From positions 1-64,000 of the forward strand of contig JAUIBW010000024.1 of NCBI GenBank assembly GCA_030427585.1: a DNA stretch of 64,000 bases, given 5' to 3'. Below the pieces are notes generated by a model, which searched no databases, was not told where the DNA came from, and saw only the letters and a list, made by a program, of their open reading frames with translations. The stretch is from Bacteroidia bacterium. Its GTDB lineage: Bacteria > Bacteroidota > Bacteroidia > Flavobacteriales > Flavobacteriaceae. This document shows, one piece after another, positions 56,501 to 63,368 of the stretch (positions within the stretch are counted from its first letter, which is position 1; every line of letters starts with the position of its first letter). Position numbers and translations under genes: made by a program.

Positions 56501-59500
56501 GGCTGGTCAAAATTTAGTGCTGATAATGATAAAGATCTGGCTACTTCTACAGTGATAGAACAGGCCACCAGGGATCTACAAACCTATACTCAGATTTGGT
56601 ACCAGTTAACCGATCCTAATGGTATCGCTTTTCAGATAGATACTACATTAACTTCTAATGCTTTTGTGCTAAGCAAAGATGATGTGAATAGCCTGGTTCA
56701 GGAATGGATTGCTTCTATCTATCTATTCTTAGCTAATCGTAGTATGGGAGAAATTACTACTGCGACACCAGATAGTGATCATATGATATCTTTTGATATA
56801 GACACGGCACAGGTAAACACTGAGCAAATATTCAGACTAGAGTTAAGTTTTACCATCGAGCGTACCGGAGGTTCTATTTCTGGTGATTTTGAAACTACGG
56901 GAGGTATTAAATCGGCCAGTACCATTGTTCCTCCTTTATCAAAAGCAGAAGCAGGAAAAACAACAGGTTTAGAAGACTTTGCTACCGGATTTGAAACTGC
57001 TTTATCCAAAAATGATGTGTATCAACTTAAAGTTACTTCTGGTGTAGACCGCGATGAGAATCTAAGTAATGCCGGGGGAACAGAAATATGGGCTACCCGA
57101 TTAGGTCTTGATTCGGCTACCAGTATCGGATATGAGATCAACGATACCAGTAATCCGGTGATTTTTGCACCAAAACCAATATCGAATAAACTAGAGACAA
57201 AAGATCATATTCCTATCTACTATTTTAATCCTAAGACAGGGATAGATTTTTCTACTCCTTCTACATATACCGATTTTAAAAATATTGATATGGATGTTTG
57301 GGGTAAACAGATCTTTTCGAGTATTGATAATGTATTAACCCCAGAATTTACAGCTGCTATTCAATTAGTTGATGATTTCGGAAATACAACATTCCTTACC
57401 GATATGTTGGCCAATAAAAAACGACTGGCAGAAATCCTCAAGCTATCAATGGTTCCTGTTTTTGCAGGGCAGACAGCAGACACATCAGATATTCAGGAAA
57501 CCTTTTTACAGCAATTACTAGTTAAACTTAGTAATGCGTATACTACTCGTGCCGGAATTCAGTTTGCAGCAACGGTACAGGCAGATACGGTTACTGAAGG
57601 CGCAGACACTCCTCAGCTATACGGAAATATAAATCAGAATTTTGTCTTTATGGGGGTAGAATTAGATCAGGATGAAGCTACTATAGTGTATCTTTTCTTC
57701 TCTAATTTTATGACTAAAGAAGAAGCCGAAAAAATAAGCAATTATACCGTTTCTGATGATATACAAGTTGTAAACGCTTCATTGCTTAGTGAAAATAATC
57801 GCATTGTACGCCTAAAATTAAGTGGAGATGCTGTAATCGACAAAACTGTAGTAACTATAACAGATACATTGTTTGATGAAGTTGGGAATGTTATTACACC
57901 TCCGCTAAGTCATACCGTACAGCAAAAAGTTGATGGGGGTAACTTCAGTTCATCCTTTAGCTTAAGTTCTCCAAAATTAGCATTAAGTGAAAGTAAAGAT
58001 GCCAAGTTGCCTTTCCTGCTTTCTTCTCCAGACATTATTAGAGGTACCGAAAATGAAGTATTATCTTATGTAGACCTGGATATTACCTATGCCGGTTTTG
58101 CGATCGAACATCAAATTAGTTCGGTTCCGGGAATCGAAGATTATAAAGCATCATCATGGTTAAGTTTTATTTCAAAAAGCAAAACCAATCCATTAGAAAC
58201 TTCATTAGGGGCATTTAAAGTTCCTTTGATCTTAAGGTCCTTCCCTACTGCACCAGCAATGGTTAAGCAAGAAGGTTCTTATCCTTATACGACCAATACT
58301 AATAATGCGATAGATGATATCCTGAACTGGAACTACCAGATTACCTATTCTCAATCTTTCCATTATCCTCAGGATCAGGTTAATTTTGAGATTCTGTTTA
58401 ATGTTCAGGAGAATATGGCTAAAGCCCTTGGCAGTTTTGAAGATGCATTTGCACAAATGGCCGAGTTTATCACTGTTTTTCCTAACATTAATCAGGTATT
58501 TAATGATACATTGATCAAGATCGATGCTACGACTACCGATGCTTCTCAGTTCGAATCAGCAGCAGTAGCTTTATCATCCTATAACCAGATGGTTTCCAGA
58601 ATGGCAGATGCTGCAGAAACCAGTAATGGCTTTGCTCTTAACACCTTTAATGAGCTATTAAAACAAGGCTATACGGCAGATCCGTACTCATTTTATATCA
58701 AAGAAAGTTCTACAACAATAGAAACCACTACAGGAGTATTAGTAGTTAACATTTTTGGCGCAGTACCAAAAGGAATAGGTATCCCGGTTGTGAACATCCC
58801 AGATTATAATGCAATTTCTATTGCCCCTGAAGATGGTGCCAGCTACAGTTATTATTATACTTCTAAAGATACAGGCATAATCCTTGAAGCTTCTATTGGG
58901 CAATCTATAGCAGATCGTGTGGTACTAATCCCTACAATGAATATCCTAAACAGACAGGATGCCGATACCACTGCGAACCTGAAACGTAATGTAGAATTGG
59001 TTCCTGGTAAACCATCGGCAGATGATTTTATATATACGACAGGTGATATAGGATTTTCGAATGCATTTCATCCAACTATAGATAGTAGCGAACCGTTAAA
59101 TATAGCAACGATAAATAATCCGTCCAGCCCTAATGTAGGGACACTAGAGCAACAGCTTACCATTTTGTTTGATACGTTATTAGCAAAAAACTCCCAGGAT
59201 ACCATTAGTATTTTGATGAATGCCAATTATAGCTATCAGACAAATAGTAAGCTAAGCGATATTTTCCTTCCGGTAATTATGCAACCATTACAGTCGATAC
59301 AGGTACTGGGAGATGGATCGGATAAGGCACTACAACAAATGATTTCTGATTGGGCCAATAGTATTAAAGAATGGTTTAGCACAAATCAGGTAGATGATAC
59401 TGAGGCATCACTATGGTTTGATCTTACTATATTTTCTAATCTAACCGCACAACCAAAACCATTAATTCGATTAAGAACATTAACATTACCTCTGGATTAT

Positions 59501-59515
59501 ATTACAGATATGTAA
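47546..59515 (+). CDS. Giant 3989-aa modular protein with LysM-like and Ig-like modules
   Basis: One uninterrupted frame of 3989 residues without signal peptide or C-terminal sorting domain. Layout by eye: a globular N-terminus (1-560, YVDGTPNFGHQATTVNIMKR); a long beta-rich body (about 600-1600); an alternating amphipathic stretch (about 1552-1596, with SASVSVSLSVSI); an alpha/beta part (about 1600-1945); LysM-like modules near 1948, 2054, 2550, 2595 and 2642 (YTVQQGDTFDSIANQAIYG, TTVEGDTLRSVASKFNVTPE, GNTLQEIATRFETTVAAIQE); SbsA/Big-5-like Ig modules near 2930 and 3400 (ESIVLNADKKSVTITVDN); and a mixed C-terminus. I noticed only one Cys (about residue 1678). The beta body near 1340-1600 recalls DUF6603-type large proteins, from memory and unchecked. 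Candidate roles are a toxin, surface fibre or particle component. Function unknown. Confidence 0.65.
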   Translation: MGDFNDLLTKLMQGQDTSESTTDASIKDMLALIKSKDELRFYVDGTPNFGHQATTVNIMKRIVDATDYSKNILMIYSGADTPKKLAILLTGLIPDDISTTSITYGKATITFLEYKDTKPNLEQIDFGFTGGADNSQVNYADLFNVTYFLRLQPYLWEKAPNQIERKDKDPYDLTKESASFAELAFKFPADSLTTVPETLWSWYAKNQTYDPNLKIRSINAESIYNAHTTKKELRLWPIYGLHQFSSPAEMTLNLILSAFTAQMSNNTPIALFILSDIAKIQEKYQQMPFDYASAFATDLKNKDSSLPALKAKIKEVYLDNDLMGAYAQLSLNNFILKLGQQVKPLMDGGYTLSLIEGYKNGSYIKIDDLTSTLTGAGNKEIVAITLGPVPQEVYNYYYANSGLPGVFEGQGSSSLPISLGQPFLQIPKTGEEDRANYPSTLSAVNYSPVAEAAKTAALNFRNQTFDTYLQKTNPGKPEEYYDALAVSGAFMVNSYTASNDVHTYFTNLGVYYQKDIHDKLMLGLVGVKLVLPIVTLLASSKARTKISSDTDLMVLEEEALTLEGVYNKLINNYSNGGVNILNALPNTYLSSFFKLVTGNLFFITVAKEDITEEKDGDTVTKVTLSKGTTTAFGPDFNITLNFTSPEESVVTEIETEINQRWNIDGIPWIGFEKPGFSLKINEAGSAVEGGLKGNIIGSGKDANNDPIVLETMIKYPEEENTWLITGGFSSPLSVSSFFQMAGGINLVQVLQPPLNGMAGFGLKDIQLHYNNQTHAFDYMSYAMSTDTPWELSANPPFQINPSVDVQVYNVQDVANRKIEFTVTGDFTIGKGTVSILGTYPDFKVHGGLSDGVIQLSDLLELFGTGPLDLETAVTLLDFDLKPNEKYYQLNTILEADKPLVIGSLFTINKLTVNIIHNTGNNEVSIGGEFVVLPESMKIGLSLQSTYATGSGWTFTGTQTSGALEIGQLLTFYIAPTWKPEDGFDYAIDGLGFKIQTKTKYWEFSGKTAKPWEIDFLDLSVSGNAMVAYGKKDEETEVGYYGNINANVTWLGINFQAFYDFDPNVKSFGIIWEFLKGEVKNIGTSAKPHYIAELSFTESTTIGSMVEKMVSWATGTQFGLAAPWNILDKIPLNNLSLKYDFTSKQVGFSLGIGPISLGFATIESIGVTYKSNQPKPEDNGVMVTLDGSFLWQDNPKEPLSWDAAKPETTPSPSGQGNKYLDLRLLALGQHVTIPGFQNVEKVQDAIAIMADLPNTEPGQIPDVQLDANSNWLVGMDFGVLKLGEDKKSTSAMALANGVDTNSSDYFITMQIVFNDPNLYALRLALEGEPARIFKGLDFQILYKKISDTIGLYKAEIALPTVMRKIQLGQVNLTLPIFGIELFTNGDFQVDIGFPWKEDFSRSFTFQTLIWTPIGIPIPVMGSAGVYFGKLSSATTNKVPDTTLGTFNPVLVFGFGMQFGFGYDFDAGILKAGFSLTAVAILEGVLAKYNPYQLTTTSSSNDAQVAEAYYFWFRGTVGVIGKLYGTVDFAIIKADLNIDIRLLAQLTFSPYEPIVIQLSASVSVSLSVSINLGLFKIKMHFSFSASISQSITIKAIASNPPWEDASSGMALKAYAQHGLQNAKQLRIALHNPLTVALTQVTPNWSNLEKAATVAPLTGYLGLGLTMAGDKATQLSEQQACYIAMLFLESMTPPQEDRVNGYQKAFKDTADSSFELLSKEIFRWTVAALQNGPITSEQVDNTPVTSSQLTQLLAYFSDPSNPSPIPTEAIDSFMTDQFDLHIQEQPQQETDVNATFFPMALSLQLSTPDYGTYYKGVTYDFESYNTISSTYISDLRKYFDQLAIQMQDKDPATFAAFAEGEDISVGNFVFSDYFLLIAKQMVQSAQDSLKDFKYYTNNGDSPDSIVKWVNDNGDLSGDMAYTIAELFNDNSGIALTSSKAMYIPKSAYTVQQGDTFDSIANQAIYGKSFDGNSLATLNKEAQNILQEGIAISFTYNNYTYDYTTLPSQSLTEVVDAINDTVPKGNQIDINILITDGSIASITNLLLPVATLSIPLVTYTTVEGDTLRSVASKFNVTPEDLANSGDKDHNNDKITDLFDSATLDMANLEQFKVGELLKEIQATQGIQHLSGMTSRYYLAGLKLPVDGVTPNYKGMWVEDNNGVLSYGDLESAGLYALDGQQFPIPTLTEGNNFKITFSKPDPDALKWLSFNGDDPEKMVITIKPDSDDAIRINKVTEYATQNKLNTGLSFLGVNDLFTNSEASYPYTSEIVWNAASSIHLPYGGTPPGVPAFSLWPLPDTLLQLPDLSTRAVNPRMEFLIGQYDDVSKKMINHNVSYYGLGSLVEVTIKRVPIVSDSPSTLTTYEVVGANSNNANILEKIVSEIGDNNSLIASLIPAYAVDANGSTPNGIQTDAQNALTMGLAQVNLSTETRPDMAFSALLKTASIPEDEEMRLLNTETDFLRLLWQASITRNGGYYLYYYNTDSKQGLPDRIFDDNGEATLSFIVMYSKPSEESLQNTITSYMNVFANGEAINKDNSVLFAQSNPNTIKLASANTQTLGELAYAYYGNIADVATDNQNLTLGSGITLNINEGIYEVGVDGNTLQEIATRFETTVAAIQEINKQKSGSELPDQLNVFDSIFLPQLTITVGTSPGGTTFASLSDFYGENISSIANYNQDVTGIFADNQDITSTGGPKIRTANVAAGTTSIDAIRPIPAPVPDNPKTADFGELFLQNVYSSLTYQVVANDYFNSSNIGLPSGPTTDAEDPDSTDKIQVPKTLTADDNWNYQVSIPYTRFSKEVVASENDLPDGNHSPYLGLGDILQVNFTWQDIYGNSIISELSDPSATSNEPLNEPPVLTGYTDAILGLNQWPSVSSSWMVTGEEGQAKLDTGLNFDPSYYQGLISTTAKSSTTILGQYTVTVDEASAVDKANYTIDQNVNIESIVLNADKKSVTITVDNIPENVEITVTVSNVKADVTNPDDTNVLVFNGWSKFSADNDKDLATSTVIEQATRDLQTYTQIWYQLTDPNGIAFQIDTTLTSNAFVLSKDDVNSLVQEWIASIYLFLANRSMGEITTATPDSDHMISFDIDTAQVNTEQIFRLELSFTIERTGGSISGDFETTGGIKSASTIVPPLSKAEAGKTTGLEDFATGFETALSKNDVYQLKVTSGVDRDENLSNAGGTEIWATRLGLDSATSIGYEINDTSNPVIFAPKPISNKLETKDHIPIYYFNPKTGIDFSTPSTYTDFKNIDMDVWGKQIFSSIDNVLTPEFTAAIQLVDDFGNTTFLTDMLANKKRLAEILKLSMVPVFAGQTADTSDIQETFLQQLLVKLSNAYTTRAGIQFAATVQADTVTEGADTPQLYGNINQNFVFMGVELDQDEATIVYLFFSNFMTKEEAEKISNYTVSDDIQVVNASLLSENNRIVRLKLSGDAVIDKTVVTITDTLFDEVGNVITPPLSHTVQQKVDGGNFSSSFSLSSPKLALSESKDAKLPFLLSSPDIIRGTENEVLSYVDLDITYAGFAIEHQISSVPGIEDYKASSWLSFISKSKTNPLETSLGAFKVPLILRSFPTAPAMVKQEGSYPYTTNTNNAIDDILNWNYQITYSQSFHYPQDQVNFEILFNVQENMAKALGSFEDAFAQMAEFITVFPNINQVFNDTLIKIDATTTDASQFESAAVALSSYNQMVSRMADAAETSNGFALNTFNELLKQGYTADPYSFYIKESSTTIETTTGVLVVNIFGAVPKGIGIPVVNIPDYNAISIAPEDGASYSYYYTSKDTGIILEASIGQSIADRVVLIPTMNILNRQDADTTANLKRNVELVPGKPSADDFIYTTGDIGFSNAFHPTIDSSEPLNIATINNPSSPNVGTLEQQLTILFDTLLAKNSQDTISILMNANYSYQTNSKLSDIFLPVIMQPLQSIQVLGDGSDKALQQMISDWANSIKEWFSTNQVDDTEASLWFDLTIFSNLTAQPKPLIRLRTLTLPLDYITDM

Positions 59516-59543
59516 TACATATGTAAAAACAGGCGAGCCAACC

Positions 59544-59577
59544 AAAAACCTCATACGACTAGTCGTATGAGGTTTTT
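59544..59577. terminator. 34-bp perfect palindrome, bidirectional terminator
   Basis: Arms AAAAACCTCATACGACT (59544-59560) and AGTCGTATGAGGTTTTT (59561-59577) have no spacer, and A/T tracts lie on both outer sides. It ends the giant-protein operon (+) and the operon coming from the right (-). Confidence 0.85.
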
Positions 59578-59844
59578 CTTCTTGCAGATATGAGGTATAC
59601 TCTTATATCTATTTTGTTTGTTTCTACTATGGTTAGAATATACGTATGTGTTCCAATCGTTTTGCAAATCTCTGTTTTTATGATTTCCAAATTTTAGTTC
59701 CATCTTATGACGGTTCCATTTTGATCCCATATAAGCACTATGGTCTATCAAAGATTTCCCATTTAGAGTACATTTTATCAGGAAGACCCCCATAGGGAAT
59801 TCCATTTTTTTGTATTGATCCTTAAGTTCTTTCTTTGTTTTCAT
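59551..59844 (-). pseudogene. GIY-YIG nuclease-like gene, C-terminus frameshifted
   Basis: The first ~68 residues (MKTKKELKDQYKKMEFPMGV, then GKSLIDHSAYMGSKWNRHKM and LKFGNHKNRDLQNDWNTY) fit the short flavobacterial GIY-YIG proteins. After WNTY the sequence turns basic and unlike the family. Shifting to the +1 frame near 59640 gives ILTIVETNKIDIRVYLISA and a stop at 59559-59561, a more natural ending. Both ends fall inside the terminator palindrome, so the original 3' end may have been cut when the palindrome region formed. Nuclease activity is doubtful. Confidence 0.6.
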
Positions 59845-60264
59845 TTATCTAAACCCCAATTGCTCCATTACTGTTTTTCTGTCGTAGATTTGGGTATGGC
59901 CATTGATTAATTTGTCCTTGAAATGATAAATAGTCATTCCTTTTGTGTTGATGGCTTTTTTAGTAGGTGCATATTCTCCAATCTGTCCAAGATTTGTTCC
60001 TTTTAACCTCCAAGTGATCGCCACATAATTTTCTTCCTCAATAGCGGAAGTGATTTCAAATTTCATATCAGGAAACGGCTTGAAAGAATCGAATTCCATC
60101 CGATTTTTAAATTCGGAGTTTGACAATGTTTTCCCTTCCCATGGATCGCCCGGGTCGAGATGGATCGTATATTGATTATGAACAAATTGTCCAATTTTTT
60201 GAAAGTTCTTTTTATTCCAAACTTCATCCATAAATTCCCTAAGGAAAGATTCTTTGTTCATCAC
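59845..60264 (-). CDS. SnoaL-like (NTF2-fold) protein, ester-cyclase type
   Basis: A 139-residue single domain with the SnoaL polyketide-cyclase-like layout: N-terminal helix FLREFMDEVWNKKN, YTIHLDPGDPWEGK, FPDMKFEITSAIEEENYVAITWRLKGTN and a final INGHTQIYDRKTVMEQLGF. The many family members carry out varied small-molecule reactions, so the substrate is open. It overlaps the VOC gene by 4 bases and follows it in an AraC-headed operon. Confidence 0.8.
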   Translation of the reverse strand: MMNKESFLREFMDEVWNKKNFQKIGQFVHNQYTIHLDPGDPWEGKTLSNSEFKNRMEFDSFKPFPDMKFEITSAIEEENYVAITWRLKGTNLGQIGEYAPTKKAINTKGMTIYHFKDKLINGHTQIYDRKTVMEQLGFR

Positions 60265-60680
60265 TCACTTTTTTGGGCAAAACCAAGTATGTAACCATTA
60301 TTATCCCTCAAATAAAATTCTCTCATACCGTACCATGCTGTTTTTATTTCAGTAGGATTCAACCCCTTACTTTTAATTTGTTCGTGAAAATTGTCAATCC
60401 CTTCAATTTCCATGTAGAACGAAACACTGGCTCCTATGGAAAGGTCTTTTGTGAGAGGTATGTCTTCCTTGAAACTGTCTATTCGCTGGAACATCATTTC
60501 TAAGTTATCTTTACTTACCAGAGCGTAAACATACTCCTTTTCGTCTGCCAAAGATGGTTCAATGCCATTCTGCGTTTCAGGAACCGCCATTACCAGCGAA
60601 AAGCCTAACGATTCATAGAATTCTATAGTTTTTCGAATGTTCTTTACTTCAAAATTGGGTGTCAATTTGTTTCCTTTCAT
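60261..60680 (-). CDS. VOC-family (glyoxalase/bleomycin-resistance-like) protein
   Basis: A 139-residue protein with two beta-alpha-beta-beta-beta modules: KLTPNFEVKNIRKTIEFYES, then ASVSFYMEIEGIDNFHEQIK and EFYLRDNNGYILGFAQ, which carries the C-terminal metal-ligand position. I start at MKGNKLTPNFEV (60680) because an upstream ATG (60707) adds nine atypical residues. Members act as dioxygenases, isomerases or antibiotic-binding proteins. Co-regulated with the SnoaL-like gene by the AraC regulator upstream. Confidence 0.8.
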   Translation of the reverse strand: MKGNKLTPNFEVKNIRKTIEFYESLGFSLVMAVPETQNGIEPSLADEKEYVYALVSKDNLEMMFQRIDSFKEDIPLTKDLSIGASVSFYMEIEGIDNFHEQIKSKGLNPTEIKTAWYGMREFYLRDNNGYILGFAQKSE

Positions 60681-60709
60681 CTTCTTTGTTTTTAATTGAA
60701 AGCACAAAT

Positions 60710-61456
60710 TTACGTTGTCTGAAGGGTGGTCAATTGTAAAAATCGGTCGTTTTCGTTCAAGTATAAATTGGATGGTGTTGACCCCGTAATCTGTTTAACC
60801 TGTTTGATAAAATGGGCTTGGTCGTAATAGCCGTTTTCAGGGAAAAGTCTACCATTGGCAATGTGTTTTAGCGAAGAATTGCATTTTAAAACATTACAGA
60901 ATGTTTTTAGTGAAAAACCGAACCTACTGTTAAAATATCTATTGATTTGACGATTGCTCCAATGAATCATCCCTGAAAGCTCTTGAATGGAAATTTCGCC
61001 TTTTCTTTCGTAAAGAATCCTGAAAAGTTCAAACTTCCTGTTGTCAATTTCTTTTAGATTTTTGAGTCCGTATTGTAATTTTTCGGTGATGGAATCGGTA
61101 ATTTTTTTGAAATCGTTGAGGTCGAAGTTTTCGCTGCCTAAAAAAGTAGTCGGCAATTCTGTTTTTGTGTTTTTAATTTCTTTGATAGATTGTTTGAAAA
61201 TATACTCGGCAGAAATCAGTTTGAAACGAACACCTATGAGTCTAATATTCTTTGGTATGGAAATTTGGATTTGTTTGATCCAAACTCCTGTCAGGTACAC
61301 ATTATGGATGTGTCCGTTCTTGATTTCAAAAATGAGGTCAAAAAATCCGTCTGATAGTATTTCATAGTTACACTCCTCTTCGAAAGTTTCAAACTCCCAA
61401 AAACATTTTACAAAATTGGAAATAAATCCTTTGGTATGTCTCTCTCGATAGTTCAT
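60710..61456 (-). CDS. AraC-family regulator
   Basis: A 248-residue protein. The N-terminal half (FVKCFWEFETFEEECNYEIL) resembles the DUF6597-type sensor domain. The C-terminal half is the double HTH: ISIQELSGMIHWSNRQINRY and FNSRFGFSLKTFCNVLK, then YYDQAHFIKQVKQITGSTPS. It heads the operon with the VOC and SnoaL-like genes. It probably senses a small aromatic or stress compound handled by the two enzymes. That is inferred from the arrangement. Confidence 0.8.
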   Translation of the reverse strand: MNYRERHTKGFISNFVKCFWEFETFEEECNYEILSDGFFDLIFEIKNGHIHNVYLTGVWIKQIQISIPKNIRLIGVRFKLISAEYIFKQSIKEIKNTKTELPTTFLGSENFDLNDFKKITDSITEKLQYGLKNLKEIDNRKFELFRILYERKGEISIQELSGMIHWSNRQINRYFNSRFGFSLKTFCNVLKCNSSLKHIANGRLFPENGYYDQAHFIKQVKQITGSTPSNLYLNENDRFLQLTTLQTT

Positions 61457-61769
61457 TTTGGTTCTTATTTTTTCGCTTGAAAAACCTAAGAGGTATAAAT
61501 CTTATTTAGAATTTCTTTTAGATTTTAATTTACCCCTGAGGCCATAATTTATCTATTGCTTGGTAAGGGTCATAAGATTTGTTTGTAAGATTTGCTTTGC
61601 AGCACCATTAAGGCAATATTCCTCCATGATGATATCCCTGCTAGGTTCTAAAAAGAGTTTCATTTTTAGATTATTGGTGTTGTTAAGTATTCTAATAACC
61701 TGAGTTTCTATGTTAAAATCCAAGGGATATTCTTTAAAATTTTAAAATTAGCTCCTAAATATAACATCT
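61457..61769. other. Intergenic stretch without a recognised gene
   Basis: About 310 bases between the AraC start and the cassette-like repeat. Frames are short and broken. I see nothing to assign. Confidence 0.4.
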
Positions 61770-61857
61770 AAAAAAACAACACCTCTTAAAAGGGCTTATT
61801 TAAACTCATTCTTGACCGAAATTTGGGTTGCGCAACAAGTACCGTTGTTAGGCAATG
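61770..61857. repeat. Cassette-like direct repeat, copy A
   Basis: It contains CTTAAAAG (61785-61792) and, 55 bp further on, TACCGTTGTT (61840-61849) preceded by TTGCGCAAC and followed by GGCA. The same anchors at almost the same spacing (56 bp) recur at 63194-63279. It ends 3 bp before the aldolase-like gene's stop codon. On the minus strand it starts GCCTAAC, like one end of an integron attC site, but no matching GTTRRRY end was found. Confidence 0.5.
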
Positions 61858-61860
61858 TAT

Positions 61861-63069
61861 TTAATTCATTGCATGTTTAATTCCTTTCTTCCAAGCATCA
61901 ATAATTTCTTTATAATCTCTAGTTAATAAACTTTCATTCACAGTAAATTTCACAATTCCTTTATCATTGGCTCTACCTAGCCAAATATTATGCTCATTGT
62001 ATAAAAATATGGCTAGCTTTTTTAAGCTTATTTCATTACTTAATGTTAAATCATAAATATTAGTGCCGTTTTTTAAACTAGTTATACTAACACCATTTAA
62101 CTTATTCAATGCAGTAATTATTTTTTCAGATTTAATAACGACTTCATCCCATCGCTCGTTAATACCTTCTAAATAATGCAACGCCATTGATGTATTATTC
62201 CAACTTTGAAATACAGTTCCACCTAATATTTTTATTTGATGTGATATTTGTTCAATGATTTTTGCATCCCCACAAAGTATTGCCCCACCAGCTGCATTTA
62301 AATATTTATATAAGGAAATATAAACCGTATCAAAATATGAAGCGTATTCTGAAAGCGAGATATTGTTGAAAGCAGATGCTATATGAATTCGCGAACCGTC
62401 TAAATGCATTTTGTAACTATTTTCTTTACAGTATTTTGATATGTCCTTTATTACATCTATTGGTACAAAAGTTCCATCTGCACGCCTAACAGGATTTTCA
62501 ATCACTACAGTTCCTAAACCACTTTTAAAAACTTCATTATTATTTGTGTAGTCGATTGCACTTTTTAAATCATCTAAATCAAAATATCGTTTTCCTTTTC
62601 CAACTGGAATCAGTCTTTTATTATGAACACTTTGGGCTGCATCAGCTTCATCTCTAAAAATATGAGAGTTTTCAGGCACTATGACTTTAGTATTGTTTTC
62701 ATTAAGCAATTTAATTGCTAATTGATTGGCCATTGTACCAGTAGGAAGATAAATGGCTTTTTCTTTACCAGTCATTGTTGCAAATTCCTCTTCGATTAAT
62801 TTTGTAACTCCTCCATTTCCATAAAAATCTGGTTCAATTGGTTTCTTTTTATTTATTTCGTTTAATTTTTCTAAATATTCTTGAGGCGAGAATGCAAGTC
62901 CGTCATAAATAAAATTGACTGGTATTTTAGCGTTATTAGCCATTTTATTCTGTAATTCTAATAATGGCATTGCCTTTATTCCGGCTACAGGAAGTAAGAG
63001 CGAGGCAGTTGATAGTCCACATTTTTTAAGGAAATATCTTCTGTTATTTTCTTCTTTCGTTTTTTTCAT
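61861..63069 (-). CDS. Threonine-aldolase-like (beta-eliminating lyase) PLP protein with Tat-type leader
   Basis: A 402-residue protein. The N-terminus carries a twin-arginine-type leader (NNRRYFLKKCGLSTASLLLP, residues 8-27). The PLP-enzyme body has HLDGSRIHIASA (pyridine-N Asp), SLYKYLNAAGGAIL (PLP-binding Lys) and LPTGTMANQLAIK. Fold type I threonine aldolases and related lyases match this. An exported PLP enzyme is unusual because the cofactor must be loaded before Tat export. The gene is bracketed by the two direct repeats. Substrate unknown. Confidence 0.8.
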   Translation of the reverse strand: MKKTKEENNRRYFLKKCGLSTASLLLPVAGIKAMPLLELQNKMANNAKIPVNFIYDGLAFSPQEYLEKLNEINKKKPIEPDFYGNGGVTKLIEEEFATMTGKEKAIYLPTGTMANQLAIKLLNENNTKVIVPENSHIFRDEADAAQSVHNKRLIPVGKGKRYFDLDDLKSAIDYTNNNEVFKSGLGTVVIENPVRRADGTFVPIDVIKDISKYCKENSYKMHLDGSRIHIASAFNNISLSEYASYFDTVYISLYKYLNAAGGAILCGDAKIIEQISHQIKILGGTVFQSWNNTSMALHYLEGINERWDEVVIKSEKIITALNKLNGVSITSLKNGTNIYDLTLSNEISLKKLAIFLYNEHNIWLGRANDKGIVKFTVNESLLTRDYKEIIDAWKKGIKHAMN

Positions 63070-63193
63070 CTAGATTTTTTGTATACATTGTGCCTGTTGC
63101 ACAAGTTAGCAAAAAGTAGATCAGTATTAAAGTTATTTTTATCTTGTGATTAATACTTATACCATGCAAGACAAGAAAACCTACCAACTTTAT

Positions 63194-63279
63194 ATAAAAA
63201 ACACCCTTAAAAGAGGCAAATGGAGTAACTTTTAAAAAAAACTATTGCCTTGTGTAACGGTTACCGTTGTTGTGTGCAG
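63194..63279. repeat. Cassette-like direct repeat, copy C
   Basis: The second copy of the repeat has CTTAAAAG (63206-63213), then TACCGTTGTT 56 bp on (63262-63271), preceded by TTGTGTAACGG. It lies 1421 bp from copy A in the same orientation, upstream of the aldolase-like gene. Between them, the start region 63070-63193 has a further small hairpin (GTGCCTGTTGCAC) and no gene. Confidence 0.5.
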
Positions 63280-63368
63280 TTTTTATATTCCATTTCTACT
63301 TTTCCAGTTAGCATCTATGTAAAAGCAGCTTGTCGAGTATCTTTAGGATATACTAAAATCAAAAAGAT

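Noticed and set aside
42036..59515. Prophage, type VI secretion or Tc-toxin locus
   Set aside because: LysM-like modules and a nearby S24 repressor suggested a phage-like particle, but I see no sheath, tube, baseplate, terminase, ATPase or RHS/Tc core motifs.
61770..61857. A bona fide integron attC site
   Set aside because: Only one end fits (GCCTAAC on the minus strand); I found no correctly spaced GTTRRRY partner, so it is listed only as a repeat.
63067..63115. A third copy of the cassette-like repeat
   Set aside because: It shares only a short GTGC-CTGTT-GCAC hairpin and lacks both CTTAAAAG and TACCGTTGTT anchors.
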